This document shows, piece by piece, positions 21,092-30,017 of a stretch of DNA of 64,000 nucleotides. The position numbers and the translations under genes are program-made. Source of the stretch: Leadbetterella sp. (GTDB taxonomy: Bacteria; Bacteroidota; Bacteroidia; Cytophagales; Spirosomataceae); assembly GCA_021740125.1 (NCBI GenBank), contig JAIPAJ010000002.1, forward strand, positions 1-64,000. The letters run 5' to 3'. A model generated the notes under the pieces. It saw only the letters and a list, made by a program, of their open reading frames with translations. It did no database searches and was not told the DNA's origin. Numbering within the stretch: position 1 is the stretch's first letter; every line of letters begins with the position of its first letter.

Positions 21092-21811
21092 ATGTCACAG
21101 ACTCCATTACAACTAAAAAACACACTATTTATCGACATCGAGACAGTGTCGCTTACAGAAAACTTTTCTGAACTGCCTGAAAGGCTTAAAGACCATTGGC
21201 GACGAAAAGCAAGCAAACTTAAAAACGACGGCGTCCTTGAACCCGAGGATTTGTATTTTGAAAGAGCGGCCATCTACGCCGAGTTTGGTAAAGTAATATG
21301 CATTGGGGTAGGAGGATTTTATGAACAAGACACCAAGTTCAGAGCCAAAACACTGGTCAATACCGATGAAAAACTTTTGTTGTTAGAATTCAAAAACCTT
21401 GTTGAAGAACACGCTGCCAAAGGGAATCTGATACTATGTGCACACAACGGCCGAGAGTTTGACTTCCCATACCTATGCAGAAGAATGCTAATAAATGGTA
21501 TAAAATTGCCGGCAGTTTTAGACATTACAGGCAAAAAACCATGGGAAGTAATGCACATTGATACCCTAGAATTCTGGAAGTTTGGTGACTATAAAAACTA
21601 CACCTCCCTTGATCTGCTCGCCTCAGTTTTCGACATCCCCGGATCCAAAAGCCTCATGGATGGCTCAGAAGTAAACACCAACTATTACCACCAAAACAAT
21701 CTTCACAAAATAGCCGAATATTGTCGAGAAGACGTAGTGGTTTTAGCTCAATTGTATCTTAAAATGAATGGGAGGGATATTTTGGAGGAGGGGGATATTC
21801 ATCGGGTTTGA
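21092..21811 (+). CDS. 3'-5' exonuclease, DnaQ/DNA-PolB-exo2-like (PF10108-type)
   Basis: LFIDIETVSLT, LCAHNGREFDFPYLCRR, YCREDVVVLAQLYLK; start revised from 21068. Confidence 0.85.
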   Translation: MSQTPLQLKNTLFIDIETVSLTENFSELPERLKDHWRRKASKLKNDGVLEPEDLYFERAAIYAEFGKVICIGVGGFYEQDTKFRAKTLVNTDEKLLLLEFKNLVEEHAAKGNLILCAHNGREFDFPYLCRRMLINGIKLPAVLDITGKKPWEVMHIDTLEFWKFGDYKNYTSLDLLASVFDIPGSKSLMDGSEVNTNYYHQNNLHKIAEYCREDVVVLAQLYLKMNGRDILEEGDIHRV

Positions 21812-22039
21812 GATTTAAATTTAACCACATAAGGTCAGTACCGCAGGTCGGACCTGAGAACTAAATTTGCAAAACTAATTTCACGCAGTTCAAAGGCCGA
21901 AAAACACACGTACGAAGGTTGGATTGTTCGCACATCAAATATTTTTACACGATACAATCATTTAAATTCAGTATTTTGATAAAAAATTAATACTGCACCA
22001 ATTAGCACAAAGTATTTTTCATTTTAGCAATATAAACCC

Positions 22040-22744
22040 ATGGAATTTTCAAGTAACAATATTCTTAGAAAATATTATTTGGACGTTACGGAATCTATTT
22101 ATTTGGATAGTAATAATTTAGAACTTTGTTACAATACAATTTTGGAAAGGTCTATAAAGATTGTTGTGATAAATAAATACAGAAATTTTCATCTAAAAAC
22201 TCTAGATTTCCTTGATGAAATCGGAAAACATATCAATGGTTTAATTATAGAAACCGACGAATTAACTGATATTTCTTGTTTGGAGAAACAGAATCATTTT
22301 GAAACTATTTTCGTGCATACAGACAGACCATATGAAATTGATTTTGATAATTTTCCATTATTAAAACATCTTAATATTAGAGCCGGAGATAATGTGAAAA
22401 ATATAGAAAATTTAACAAAGCTCCAATTTCTAGCATTTCACCAATCCAAGCGTAAGGAACTTCAATTCATTAAAAATTTTATTCATTTGAAATTTTTGAA
22501 AATTGCTTATTTTAAAAAACTTTCAAATATATCCTTCATCTCAAATTTAAGATCATTGAAATTTTTGGAGCTAATTAATTTGACAACCTTATCCGAAATT
22601 GAAGAAGTTGAAAATTTGAATGAATTGGAACATATCTTTATTATGAAATGCAAAAAAATTCAAACTTTAAATATTGAAAACCTCTCAAAGTTAGTGTTTT
22701 GTAACCTAAATGGGCAAATTTTGAAACGATTAAATAGGGAATAA
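22040..22744 (+). CDS. Degenerate leucine-rich-repeat-like orphan protein
   Basis: Repeated LKFLELINLTTLSEIEEVENLNELEHIFIMKC pattern; very AT-rich. Confidence 0.6.
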   Translation: MEFSSNNILRKYYLDVTESIYLDSNNLELCYNTILERSIKIVVINKYRNFHLKTLDFLDEIGKHINGLIIETDELTDISCLEKQNHFETIFVHTDRPYEIDFDNFPLLKHLNIRAGDNVKNIENLTKLQFLAFHQSKRKELQFIKNFIHLKFLKIAYFKKLSNISFISNLRSLKFLELINLTTLSEIEEVENLNELEHIFIMKCKKIQTLNIENLSKLVFCNLNGQILKRLNRE

Positions 22745-22791
22745 CAATTATTTGTAAAATAAGTGTTTAAGCTTAGCCCCAGTTGTGTTGA

Positions 22792-22893
22792 GGCTATTTC
22801 CTTCGTACGTCCGTTAAGCGGCTGTCAGGAAAGTTTAAGAATTTAAAGCAACCAGCAGTGCGAAGGTTATTTCCTTCGTATGAGCGTAAAGCG
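22792..22893. repeat. Pair of ~29-bp imperfect direct repeats downstream of the LRR-like gene
   Basis: GGCTATTTCCTTCGTACGTCCGTTAAGCG (22792-22820) and GGTTATTTCCTTCGTATGAGCGTAAAGCG (22865-22893), 24/29 identical. Confidence 0.75.
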
Positions 22894-22911
22894 TCCCGAT
22901 ACCTATCGGGA
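22894..22911. repeat. Small palindrome TCCCGATACCTATCGGGA (REP-like)
   Basis: 8-bp arms TCCCGATA/TATCGGGA around CC. Confidence 0.7.
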
Positions 22912-22990
22912 TCACCCGCAGAAAACACAAGTGAAATAGAATAAAATTTAATTCACAGATGATAAAAAATTCCCAAAGATTTAAGTAAAT

Positions 22991-23935
22991 ATGAAACCAA
23001 TAAAAATCCTTCTATTCCTCTCAGTATTCTCCATTACCCCACTATTTGCCCAGCAAAAGCAAGTCTGTTTCAGTATTGATGACCTCCCGGTGGTGAATTA
23101 TGGAATAAATTCGCCAGAATTTCATAATCATATCACAGACAAATTATTAACAGGCTTAAAAAAGCATGAAATACAGGCCATTGGTTTTGTAAACGAGGGT
23201 AAAATGTACGATGCCAAAGGGAAAGTCATAACTTTCCAAAAGGAGAATCTCGAGAAATGGTTGAAATATGGAATGGATTTGGGCAATCATACGTTTCGCC
23301 ACAAAGATTTCAACAATGTGGACTTTAGTGATTATACGGCCGAAATACTAAAAGGGGAGAAAATCACCAAAGCATTACTTCGCAAATACGACAAGGAAAT
23401 GAAATACTTTCGGCATCCGTTTTTGCATGTTGGGTATACCCAAAATCGGGCAGATTCATTAGAAAACTTCCTCAAAAAACACGATTATATTACCGCCCCA
23501 GTTACAATTGACAATGAAGACTATCTCTTTGCCAATGGCTACCAAAAAGCGTTGATAAAGAAAGACACAGTTTTAGCCCAAACGATAGGAAAAGACTATA
23601 TCAGCTATATGGAGCAAAAGATATTTTACTATGAAAAGATGTCTCAAGGGCTTTTTAACAAACAAATTCCGCAAATATTGCTCATTCACGCCAGCCTTTT
23701 AAATGCAGATTATATCCAAGCATTAGCCGAAATATATACCAAAAACGGGTATAAATTTACCTCAATGGATTTAATAATGGCGGATGAAGCCTATAAAACA
23801 CCCATAACAAAATTTGGCAGATACGGCATTTCGTGGCTTGATCGCTGGGCCATTTCTCAAGGCAAAACGGGTGTTTTCTTCAAAGGAGACCCCGAAACGC
23901 CAAAATATGTGGCGGATTTGAGTAATCAGAAATAA
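22991..23935 (+). CDS. Polysaccharide deacetylase family protein, secreted
   Basis: CFSIDDLPVVNYG, MDLGNHTFRHKDFN, FRHPFLHVG, LLIHASLLNAD. Confidence 0.85.
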   Translation: MKPIKILLFLSVFSITPLFAQQKQVCFSIDDLPVVNYGINSPEFHNHITDKLLTGLKKHEIQAIGFVNEGKMYDAKGKVITFQKENLEKWLKYGMDLGNHTFRHKDFNNVDFSDYTAEILKGEKITKALLRKYDKEMKYFRHPFLHVGYTQNRADSLENFLKKHDYITAPVTIDNEDYLFANGYQKALIKKDTVLAQTIGKDYISYMEQKIFYYEKMSQGLFNKQIPQILLIHASLLNADYIQALAEIYTKNGYKFTSMDLIMADEAYKTPITKFGRYGISWLDRWAISQGKTGVFFKGDPETPKYVADLSNQK

Positions 23936-24051
23936 TTCGAGAACTAAGGTCAAAAGTGAAGGATGGACCAGAAAGTAGAAAAAAGTTTACCCGAAAGATT
24001 TTGCGAAGCATGAACTTAAATCAAGTAGGGTCTTCGTTACCGACCAATTGT

Positions 24052-24471
24052 TTAAATTTCTAATGCACGCTGTTTTGGCATATTCAATGCCGGTAAGTTT
24101 TCCATAATGTTGGTTTGGCGGTGTTGTAAGCCCCAGGTTATCATAGACTCCATAACGAGGTGCAGCTCTCTCCCTGATGGTGTTAATTCGTATTCTACAG
24201 TTACTGGTGTTGTATTGTAAACCGTACGGGTCACTATGCCATTTACTTCTAAGTCTTTTAATTCCTGAGAAAGCATTCTGGGTGTAATCTTTCTTACTTC
24301 TCGCTCTATTTCCTTAAATCGTTTCTTGCCAAAAAGCAACGTACCGATGATAGGCATTTTCCATTTTCCATGGAATGCATTTAGGGTATCCTGCAAAGCC
24401 AAAACATAAGATACTGGACACTTTGTGATATTTTCTAGTTTTTCAAAGAATTTCATCTTATTGATAATCAA
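24052..24471 (-). CDS. HxlR family winged-helix transcriptional regulator
   Basis: CPVSYVLALQDTLNAFHGKWKMPIIGTLLFGKKRFKEIEREVRKITPRMLSQELKDLEVNGIVTRTVYNTTPVTVEYELTPSG. Confidence 0.93.
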   Translation of the reverse strand: MIINKMKFFEKLENITKCPVSYVLALQDTLNAFHGKWKMPIIGTLLFGKKRFKEIEREVRKITPRMLSQELKDLEVNGIVTRTVYNTTPVTVEYELTPSGRELHLVMESMITWGLQHRQTNIMENLPALNMPKQRALEI

Positions 24472-24474
24472 ATA

Positions 24475-24508
24475 ACTATACTTTACAATACCACTATACT
24501 TAAGTATA
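24475..24508. promoter_or_regulatory. Candidate HxlR operator
   Basis: Direct repeat ACTATACTT (24475-24483, 24493-24501) and perfect palindrome TATACTTAAGTATA (24495-24508). Confidence 0.6.
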
Positions 24509-24537
24509 CTGATATATTTTATATAGCAAAGGTAATG

Positions 24538-24545
24538 TATTTTTG
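24538..24545 (+). promoter_or_regulatory. -7 promoter element TATTTTTG for the NmrA/QorB-like gene
   Basis: Matches TAnnTTTG, about 26 bp upstream of ATG 24572. Confidence 0.45.
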
Positions 24546-24571
24546 TGCATCAATAATCAAATTTAAAAAAA

Positions 24572-25435
24572 ATGATACTAGTAACAGGAGCGACTGGACA
24601 ATTGGGACAAATTGTTATAGAAAAATTATTAGCAAAAATACCGTCAAATCAAATTGCAGCCTTGGTAAGAGACGCAAACAAGGCAGAACATTTAATTGCA
24701 AAAGGTGTCAATGTTAGAGTAGGAGACTATCAAAATGGCGAGAGTTTATTGGCCGCTTTTCAAGGGGTAGAAAAATTACTTTTGATTTCGTCAAGTGATT
24801 TCAACGACCGACTTGGCCAACACAAAAATGCTATAGACGCTGCAGTAAAAGCAGGTGTTAAGCATGTATTTTACACGTGCGTGACCATGAACGACATCAA
24901 TTCCTCACCTCTGAAACCATTATTGGAAGAACATTTTTTGACAGAAGATTATCTTAAAGCAAGTGGCTTGAGTTATACATTTCTTCAAAATAGCCTTTAT
25001 GCAGAGGTAATTCCAATGTTTTTGGGAGAAAATGTAGTAGAAACGGGTGTTTTCTTTCCTGCAGGAGACGGTGAGGTTGCCTTTGCTTTAAGAGAAGACC
25101 TAGGCGAAGCCACGGCAAACATTTTGGTAAGCGAAGGGCACGAAAACCAAACATATAATTTGACAGGCTCAGAGATTATTTCATTTGCTGAAATAGCAGC
25201 TATATTATCTGAGCTTTCAGATGAATCCGTAAGCTACATAAACCCAGAAAATGAGGTATTTGAAGGAGCATTGAAACAGTTCGGTTTACCAGAAGGTATC
25301 ATTCAAATGTCTGTATTGTTTGCTGCAGGGATCAAAAACAACGACTTCAACAAAACCTATGACAGATTAGAGAAGTTTTTAGGACGTAAGCCAACAAGTA
25401 TAAAAACATATTTGAAGGCTGTTTATAAGCTTTGA
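24572..25435 (+). CDS. NmrA/SDR-family NAD(P)H-binding oxidoreductase (QorB-like)
   Basis: MILVTGATGQLGQIVIEKLL; divergent from an HxlR regulator. Confidence 0.88.
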   Translation: MILVTGATGQLGQIVIEKLLAKIPSNQIAALVRDANKAEHLIAKGVNVRVGDYQNGESLLAAFQGVEKLLLISSSDFNDRLGQHKNAIDAAVKAGVKHVFYTCVTMNDINSSPLKPLLEEHFLTEDYLKASGLSYTFLQNSLYAEVIPMFLGENVVETGVFFPAGDGEVAFALREDLGEATANILVSEGHENQTYNLTGSEIISFAEIAAILSELSDESVSYINPENEVFEGALKQFGLPEGIIQMSVLFAAGIKNNDFNKTYDRLEKFLGRKPTSIKTYLKAVYKL

Positions 25436-25525
25436 TTTTTCTGAAGTTTAGAAACGAGTTCAGGCACATCTAATTTGGATTGCCTGAGCTTTGTTTTTTA
25501 TAAGCAAAATAAAGACGAAATAAAC

Positions 25526-26125
25526 TTAAATAGAAAACCCTAAACTCATACCAAAGATATTAGTTGATCCAGTAATTGGGTTCCAAGAAAAGCTACCTCT
25601 ATAATATTTTGGGGTGTAATGCACTTTAAGGAAAATAACTTTTGGTTTGGGAGGGATATCAAACACCACTTGTTGGCGGAGACCTATTATTCCCGAAAAA
25701 TTATGTCTTGGTTCCGAAACACCATAGAAAACCGGCGTATACGCTGCACCAACTTCAGCAAACCATTCAACTGATATTTTTGAGGGTGTAGATTGACATT
25801 TTAACGAAACCCGCTGTTTAATTCTTCTCTTCAAATTATTCACCAAGATATTCTGTGTTATGGACATAGGCAAAGATAAACCATTGTCAATCCAGCCAAA
25901 CGAACCCTGTTTTTTTGAGCCAGGCACAAAACCAATCCCATACCTAATATCTGTGAATGACTTCATGCGGCGGTTTACAGCATGATCCATGTTAAAAGAA
26001 AAAATAGGACTTACAGCAAAAGTTTCGAGAAACACAGCTCTTTTGTATCTGGTGCGATACGATATTTGTCCGGTTCCTTCAAAAGAAAAAACCAGGATTA
26101 TTAGTGTAAATATGGTTTTCTTCAC
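25526..26125 (-). CDS. Secreted/outer membrane uncharacterised protein
   Basis: Signal peptide, alternating beta-strand-like sequence. Confidence 0.55.
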   Translation of the reverse strand: MKKTIFTLIILVFSFEGTGQISYRTRYKRAVFLETFAVSPIFSFNMDHAVNRRMKSFTDIRYGIGFVPGSKKQGSFGWIDNGLSLPMSITQNILVNNLKRRIKQRVSLKCQSTPSKISVEWFAEVGAAYTPVFYGVSEPRHNFSGIIGLRQQVVFDIPPKPKVIFLKVHYTPKYYRGSFSWNPITGSTNIFGMSLGFSI

Positions 26126-26445
26126 GCAAAATTTATGGGTATTAAAGCACTGTTTCTTCTACAAAACCCATCTTTTTCAAATTTAATTGAATAGAAGAAA
26201 GGTTAAAATTCATTTTTTTTGATATTAAAACGCCAGATTCCAAAACTTATTTTGGCATCTTACGTTTCTATTCCGTCAACAAAATGTATTCTAAAGGTAA
26301 AAGTTTCATTTTAAAATATAGTTGTTTGTTTTGAAAAAAATTAATTTCTTAATAAAATGGCATATATACTGTTCCCCAATATATAAGTTTAGACAAAAAA
26401 ATAGGTAATTTGCGTTATTAAGAATATCAATTTTCAATTTTTTAA

Positions 26446-28068
26446 ATGAGTTATCAAAACGATAAAAAATCTGTTATTTTACCAATTGCGGTAGCGATTT
26501 CACTTGTCTTAGGCATTATTTTAGGGGCCTCTTTTTTTGGCAAAAAAACATTTATTTCTAATAGCAGAGGTACAAACTCAGTTTTTAAAGAAGTACTTAT
26601 GCACATCAACAAAAGCTATGTGGATGAGGTAAACATTGATTCTCTTTCGCAATATGGCATCGAGAAAATGTTAGAAAAACTCGATCCCCATACTGCTTTT
26701 TTACCACCTCAGGATGCAGAATTGGCTAGTGCTGACCTACACAATGGTTTTGACGGAATTGGTGTGGAGTTCAATATTTTTAATGATTCACTTTTTGTGG
26801 TTTCTCCATTGGTTGGTGGCCCTTCGGAGGCTATCGGTATAAAAACAGGAGACATTATTCTCAAAGCAGACACAGTGAATCTTACGGGGAAAAACCTTAA
26901 TTCTAACCTAGTTTTTAAAAGTCTCAGAGGACCAAGAAACTCTATTGTTAAGTTGACAGTAAAAAGAAAAGGCACCAAAAGTCTTTTATCTTTCAATGTT
27001 AAAAGAGATAAAATTCCAACCTATTCTGTAGACGCAGCTTACTTAATGGCTGATAAAAAGACAGGATACATAAAAGTTAACCGTTTTGCTGAAACAACCT
27101 ACGATGAGTTTAAATTGTATTTAGGACAACTCAAAGCCAAAGGCATGACGCAGTTGATGCTGGATCTTAGAGGAAATCCGGGCGGATATATGGATAGAGC
27201 CACAGATATGGTAGATGAATTGGTGGGAGGCAATGATGTGATAGTTTATACCAAAGGCAAAGATCGATCTAACAATTATGAGGTAAAAGCATCAAAATCA
27301 GGTATTTTTGAGAAAGGTAAAATAGTTGTCTTGGTGGATGAAGGCAGTGCCTCGGCCTCTGAAATTGTGAGTGGTTCGCTTCAAGATTTTGACCGTGCCA
27401 CGATAGTAGGCAGAAGAACATTTGGCAAAGGCCTCGTTCAAGCACCCATCCAACTTTCAGACGGTTCAGAGCTTAGACTGACAATTTCAAGATATTATAT
27501 TCCAAGTGGAAGAAGCATTCAGAAACCGTATGAATTGGGCAAATCGGAGGATTATATGGAAGATATGCACAACAGATATACCAGCAAGGAGCTTTTTGTG
27601 AAAGATAGCATAAAGTCAAATCAAAAGCTTAAATTCAAAACCAAAGGTGGTCGAACCGTTTATGGGGGCGGCGGCATAACCCCAGATATTTTTGTACCAC
27701 AAGATACGAGCTATTATACTACCTATTTGGTAGAGATGTTTTCTAAAAATATTTTTAGAGAATATAGCCTCAACTATACAGTAAGCAACACAGGCAAAAT
27801 ACAAGCAATGGGCTTTGAAAATTATCTTAAAAACTTTCAAGTTGACGATAAAATGCTGGCAGACTTAAAATCTCTGGGAACAAAAAATCAAGTGAGGTTT
27901 TCAGATAAAGACTACGCAAAATCAAAAGCATTCATAAAAACCCATGTGAAGGCGTTGATAGCACGAAATATTTGGAAAAACAACGAGAAGAGTGGCTTAA
28001 CCAATGAATTCTATCAGATTATCAATCAAGACGACAGTATGATTAAAATCGGATTGACTAAGTTTTAA
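26446..28068 (+). CDS. S41 family C-terminal processing peptidase with PDZ domain
   Basis: GIGVEFNIFNDSLFVVSPLVGGPSEAIGIKTGD (PDZ), MLDLRGNPGGYMDRATDM, LVDEGSASASEIVSGSLQD, TFGKGLVQ. Confidence 0.93.
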   Translation: MSYQNDKKSVILPIAVAISLVLGIILGASFFGKKTFISNSRGTNSVFKEVLMHINKSYVDEVNIDSLSQYGIEKMLEKLDPHTAFLPPQDAELASADLHNGFDGIGVEFNIFNDSLFVVSPLVGGPSEAIGIKTGDIILKADTVNLTGKNLNSNLVFKSLRGPRNSIVKLTVKRKGTKSLLSFNVKRDKIPTYSVDAAYLMADKKTGYIKVNRFAETTYDEFKLYLGQLKAKGMTQLMLDLRGNPGGYMDRATDMVDELVGGNDVIVYTKGKDRSNNYEVKASKSGIFEKGKIVVLVDEGSASASEIVSGSLQDFDRATIVGRRTFGKGLVQAPIQLSDGSELRLTISRYYIPSGRSIQKPYELGKSEDYMEDMHNRYTSKELFVKDSIKSNQKLKFKTKGGRTVYGGGGITPDIFVPQDTSYYTTYLVEMFSKNIFREYSLNYTVSNTGKIQAMGFENYLKNFQVDDKMLADLKSLGTKNQVRFSDKDYAKSKAFIKTHVKALIARNIWKNNEKSGLTNEFYQIINQDDSMIKIGLTKF

Positions 28069-28075
28069 ATAAGAA

Positions 28076-28462
28076 ATGACAAAAAATAGAGGTGTTAAGG
28101 CTGGAATTTTGATTTTATTTATACTCGTAGTCATATTTCATTTTTTAGTGATTTTTGGAATAATTCCATTTCAAAACGTTTGGGGCGGAAGATTAAAAAC
28201 GCATGAAGAAATGCTAAAGTTTGAGGCATTTTCCATTGTATTAAATTTGATATTTATCGCAGTTGTTTTAGTAAAAGTAGGATTTTGGAAAGTAAAAATA
28301 TCGCCCAAAATCATATCAATACTATTATGGATAATGACCAGTTTGTTTGCCATAAATACCATAGGAAATCTTTTTGCTGTCAATAATTTAGAAAAATATA
28401 TGGCCACACCCATCACGTTTATATTGAGTGTTTTATGCTTTATTTTGGCGAAAGAAAAATAA
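28076..28462 (+). CDS. Four-TM uncharacterised membrane protein
   Basis: Four hydrophobic segments in 128 aa. Confidence 0.6.
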   Translation: MTKNRGVKAGILILFILVVIFHFLVIFGIIPFQNVWGGRLKTHEEMLKFEAFSIVLNLIFIAVVLVKVGFWKVKISPKIISILLWIMTSLFAINTIGNLFAVNNLEKYMATPITFILSVLCFILAKEK

Positions 28463-28478
28463 ACCCCAAACATAGATA

Positions 28479-30017
28479 ATGAAAAAGATATCACTGATTA
28501 TAAATGTATTGATTTTTAGTTTTTGTAATTCACACGCTCAAAGATTTGACTTTGAAAATGCTACAATCGAGTCTGTAGGTAAAGATCTTAGAAAGGGGAA
28601 GTTATCAGTGGTTGACCTTACGCAAATTTACCTAAAACGCATAGATTCTCTAAATCCTCTTGTAAACGCTATGATCGTTATTAATCCCGAAGCATTGGCT
28701 TTGGCGAGAAAAGCAGACTTAGAGCTAAAAGGAGGACTGGATAGAGGTAAATTGCATGGTATACCCGTTATATTAAAAGATAATATTGATACCCATGACA
28801 AAATGCCAACTACTGCAGGCTCTAGGGCACTTGCAAAATCAATAGCCCAAAATGATGCTTTTATTGTAAAAAAACTAAGAGATGCAGGAGCTATAATTTT
28901 AGGAAAAGCAAACTTGAGTGAGTGGGCAAATTTTAGGTCGAGCAAATCCTCAAGTGGGTGGAGCGGCTTGGGAAATCAAACGCATAACCCATACAAACTA
29001 GACTGCAATCCTTGTGGCTCAAGTGCAGGTTCTGGTGTGGCAGTTTCCTCAGATTTTTGCTTGTTGGCCATTGGAACCGAAACCAACGGCTCGATAGTTT
29101 GCCCAGCCAACGCAAACGGTGTGGTAGGATTTAAACCGACAGTTGGCCTTTTGAGCCGATCGGGCATTATTCCCATTTCATATTCACAAGATACACCAGG
29201 TCCAATGACCAGAAATGTCACCGATGCCGCCATAGCCTTGGGTTTCATGACTGGAGTAGATACCAAAGACAGTTTAACGAAAGAATCAATAGGAAAATCG
29301 TACTTTGATTATTCACAATTCTTGCTAAAATCAGGACTAAAAGGCAAAAGATTGGGCATATTTCAACCTCCTTTGGGCAAAATGAAAAGTGTTGATAGTT
29401 TGTTTTTTAGAGCCGTAGGTTATATGAAATCACAAGGTGCGGAGGTTTTTGAAATACCCATCATTGGCACCAAAGAGACCGGCAGAAGTTCTTTTGAGGT
29501 TTTACTTTATGAATTTAAAGACGGTTTGAATAAGTATTTTGCAGAATTGCCAGCCTCCGTAAAAATTAGAAGCATTGACGACTTATTTACTTTCAATGCA
29601 TCTGACCAAATAGAAACAGGTATTTTTGATCAGAAACTGATAGGGGATGCCATAAAAAAAGGACCAATAACCGATCAGGCGTATTTAGCTGCTAAAGCCA
29701 AAATGCATAAAGAAATGAGAGAAGAGGGTATAGATAAGATCATGAATGATTTAAAGCTTGATGCTTTTATCGCTCCAACGGGTAGCCCAGCCTGGAAAAC
29801 AGATTGGCAAAAAGGCGATACCTTTCATTTGGGAAGTTCTTCGCCAGCAGCCATTGCAGGGTATCCAAACATTTCAGTTCCTATGGGCTTTGTTGGAGAA
29901 CTACCCGTAAACATCTCTTTTTTTGGTAAAGCCTATTCCGAACCACAATTGTTAAGTATTGCTTATGCGTATGAACAAGGCACATTACATAGGAAGTCGC
30001 CAAAGTTTTTAAAGTGA
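28479..30017 (+). CDS. Amidase signature family protein, secreted
   Basis: GIPVILKDNIDT, TTAGSRAL, NPCGSSAGSGVAVSSDFCLLAIGTETNGSIVCPA (Ser-cisSer-Lys amidase signature). Confidence 0.93.
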   Translation: MKKISLIINVLIFSFCNSHAQRFDFENATIESVGKDLRKGKLSVVDLTQIYLKRIDSLNPLVNAMIVINPEALALARKADLELKGGLDRGKLHGIPVILKDNIDTHDKMPTTAGSRALAKSIAQNDAFIVKKLRDAGAIILGKANLSEWANFRSSKSSSGWSGLGNQTHNPYKLDCNPCGSSAGSGVAVSSDFCLLAIGTETNGSIVCPANANGVVGFKPTVGLLSRSGIIPISYSQDTPGPMTRNVTDAAIALGFMTGVDTKDSLTKESIGKSYFDYSQFLLKSGLKGKRLGIFQPPLGKMKSVDSLFFRAVGYMKSQGAEVFEIPIIGTKETGRSSFEVLLYEFKDGLNKYFAELPASVKIRSIDDLFTFNASDQIETGIFDQKLIGDAIKKGPITDQAYLAAKAKMHKEMREEGIDKIMNDLKLDAFIAPTGSPAWKTDWQKGDTFHLGSSSPAAIAGYPNISVPMGFVGELPVNISFFGKAYSEPQLLSIAYAYEQGTLHRKSPKFLK

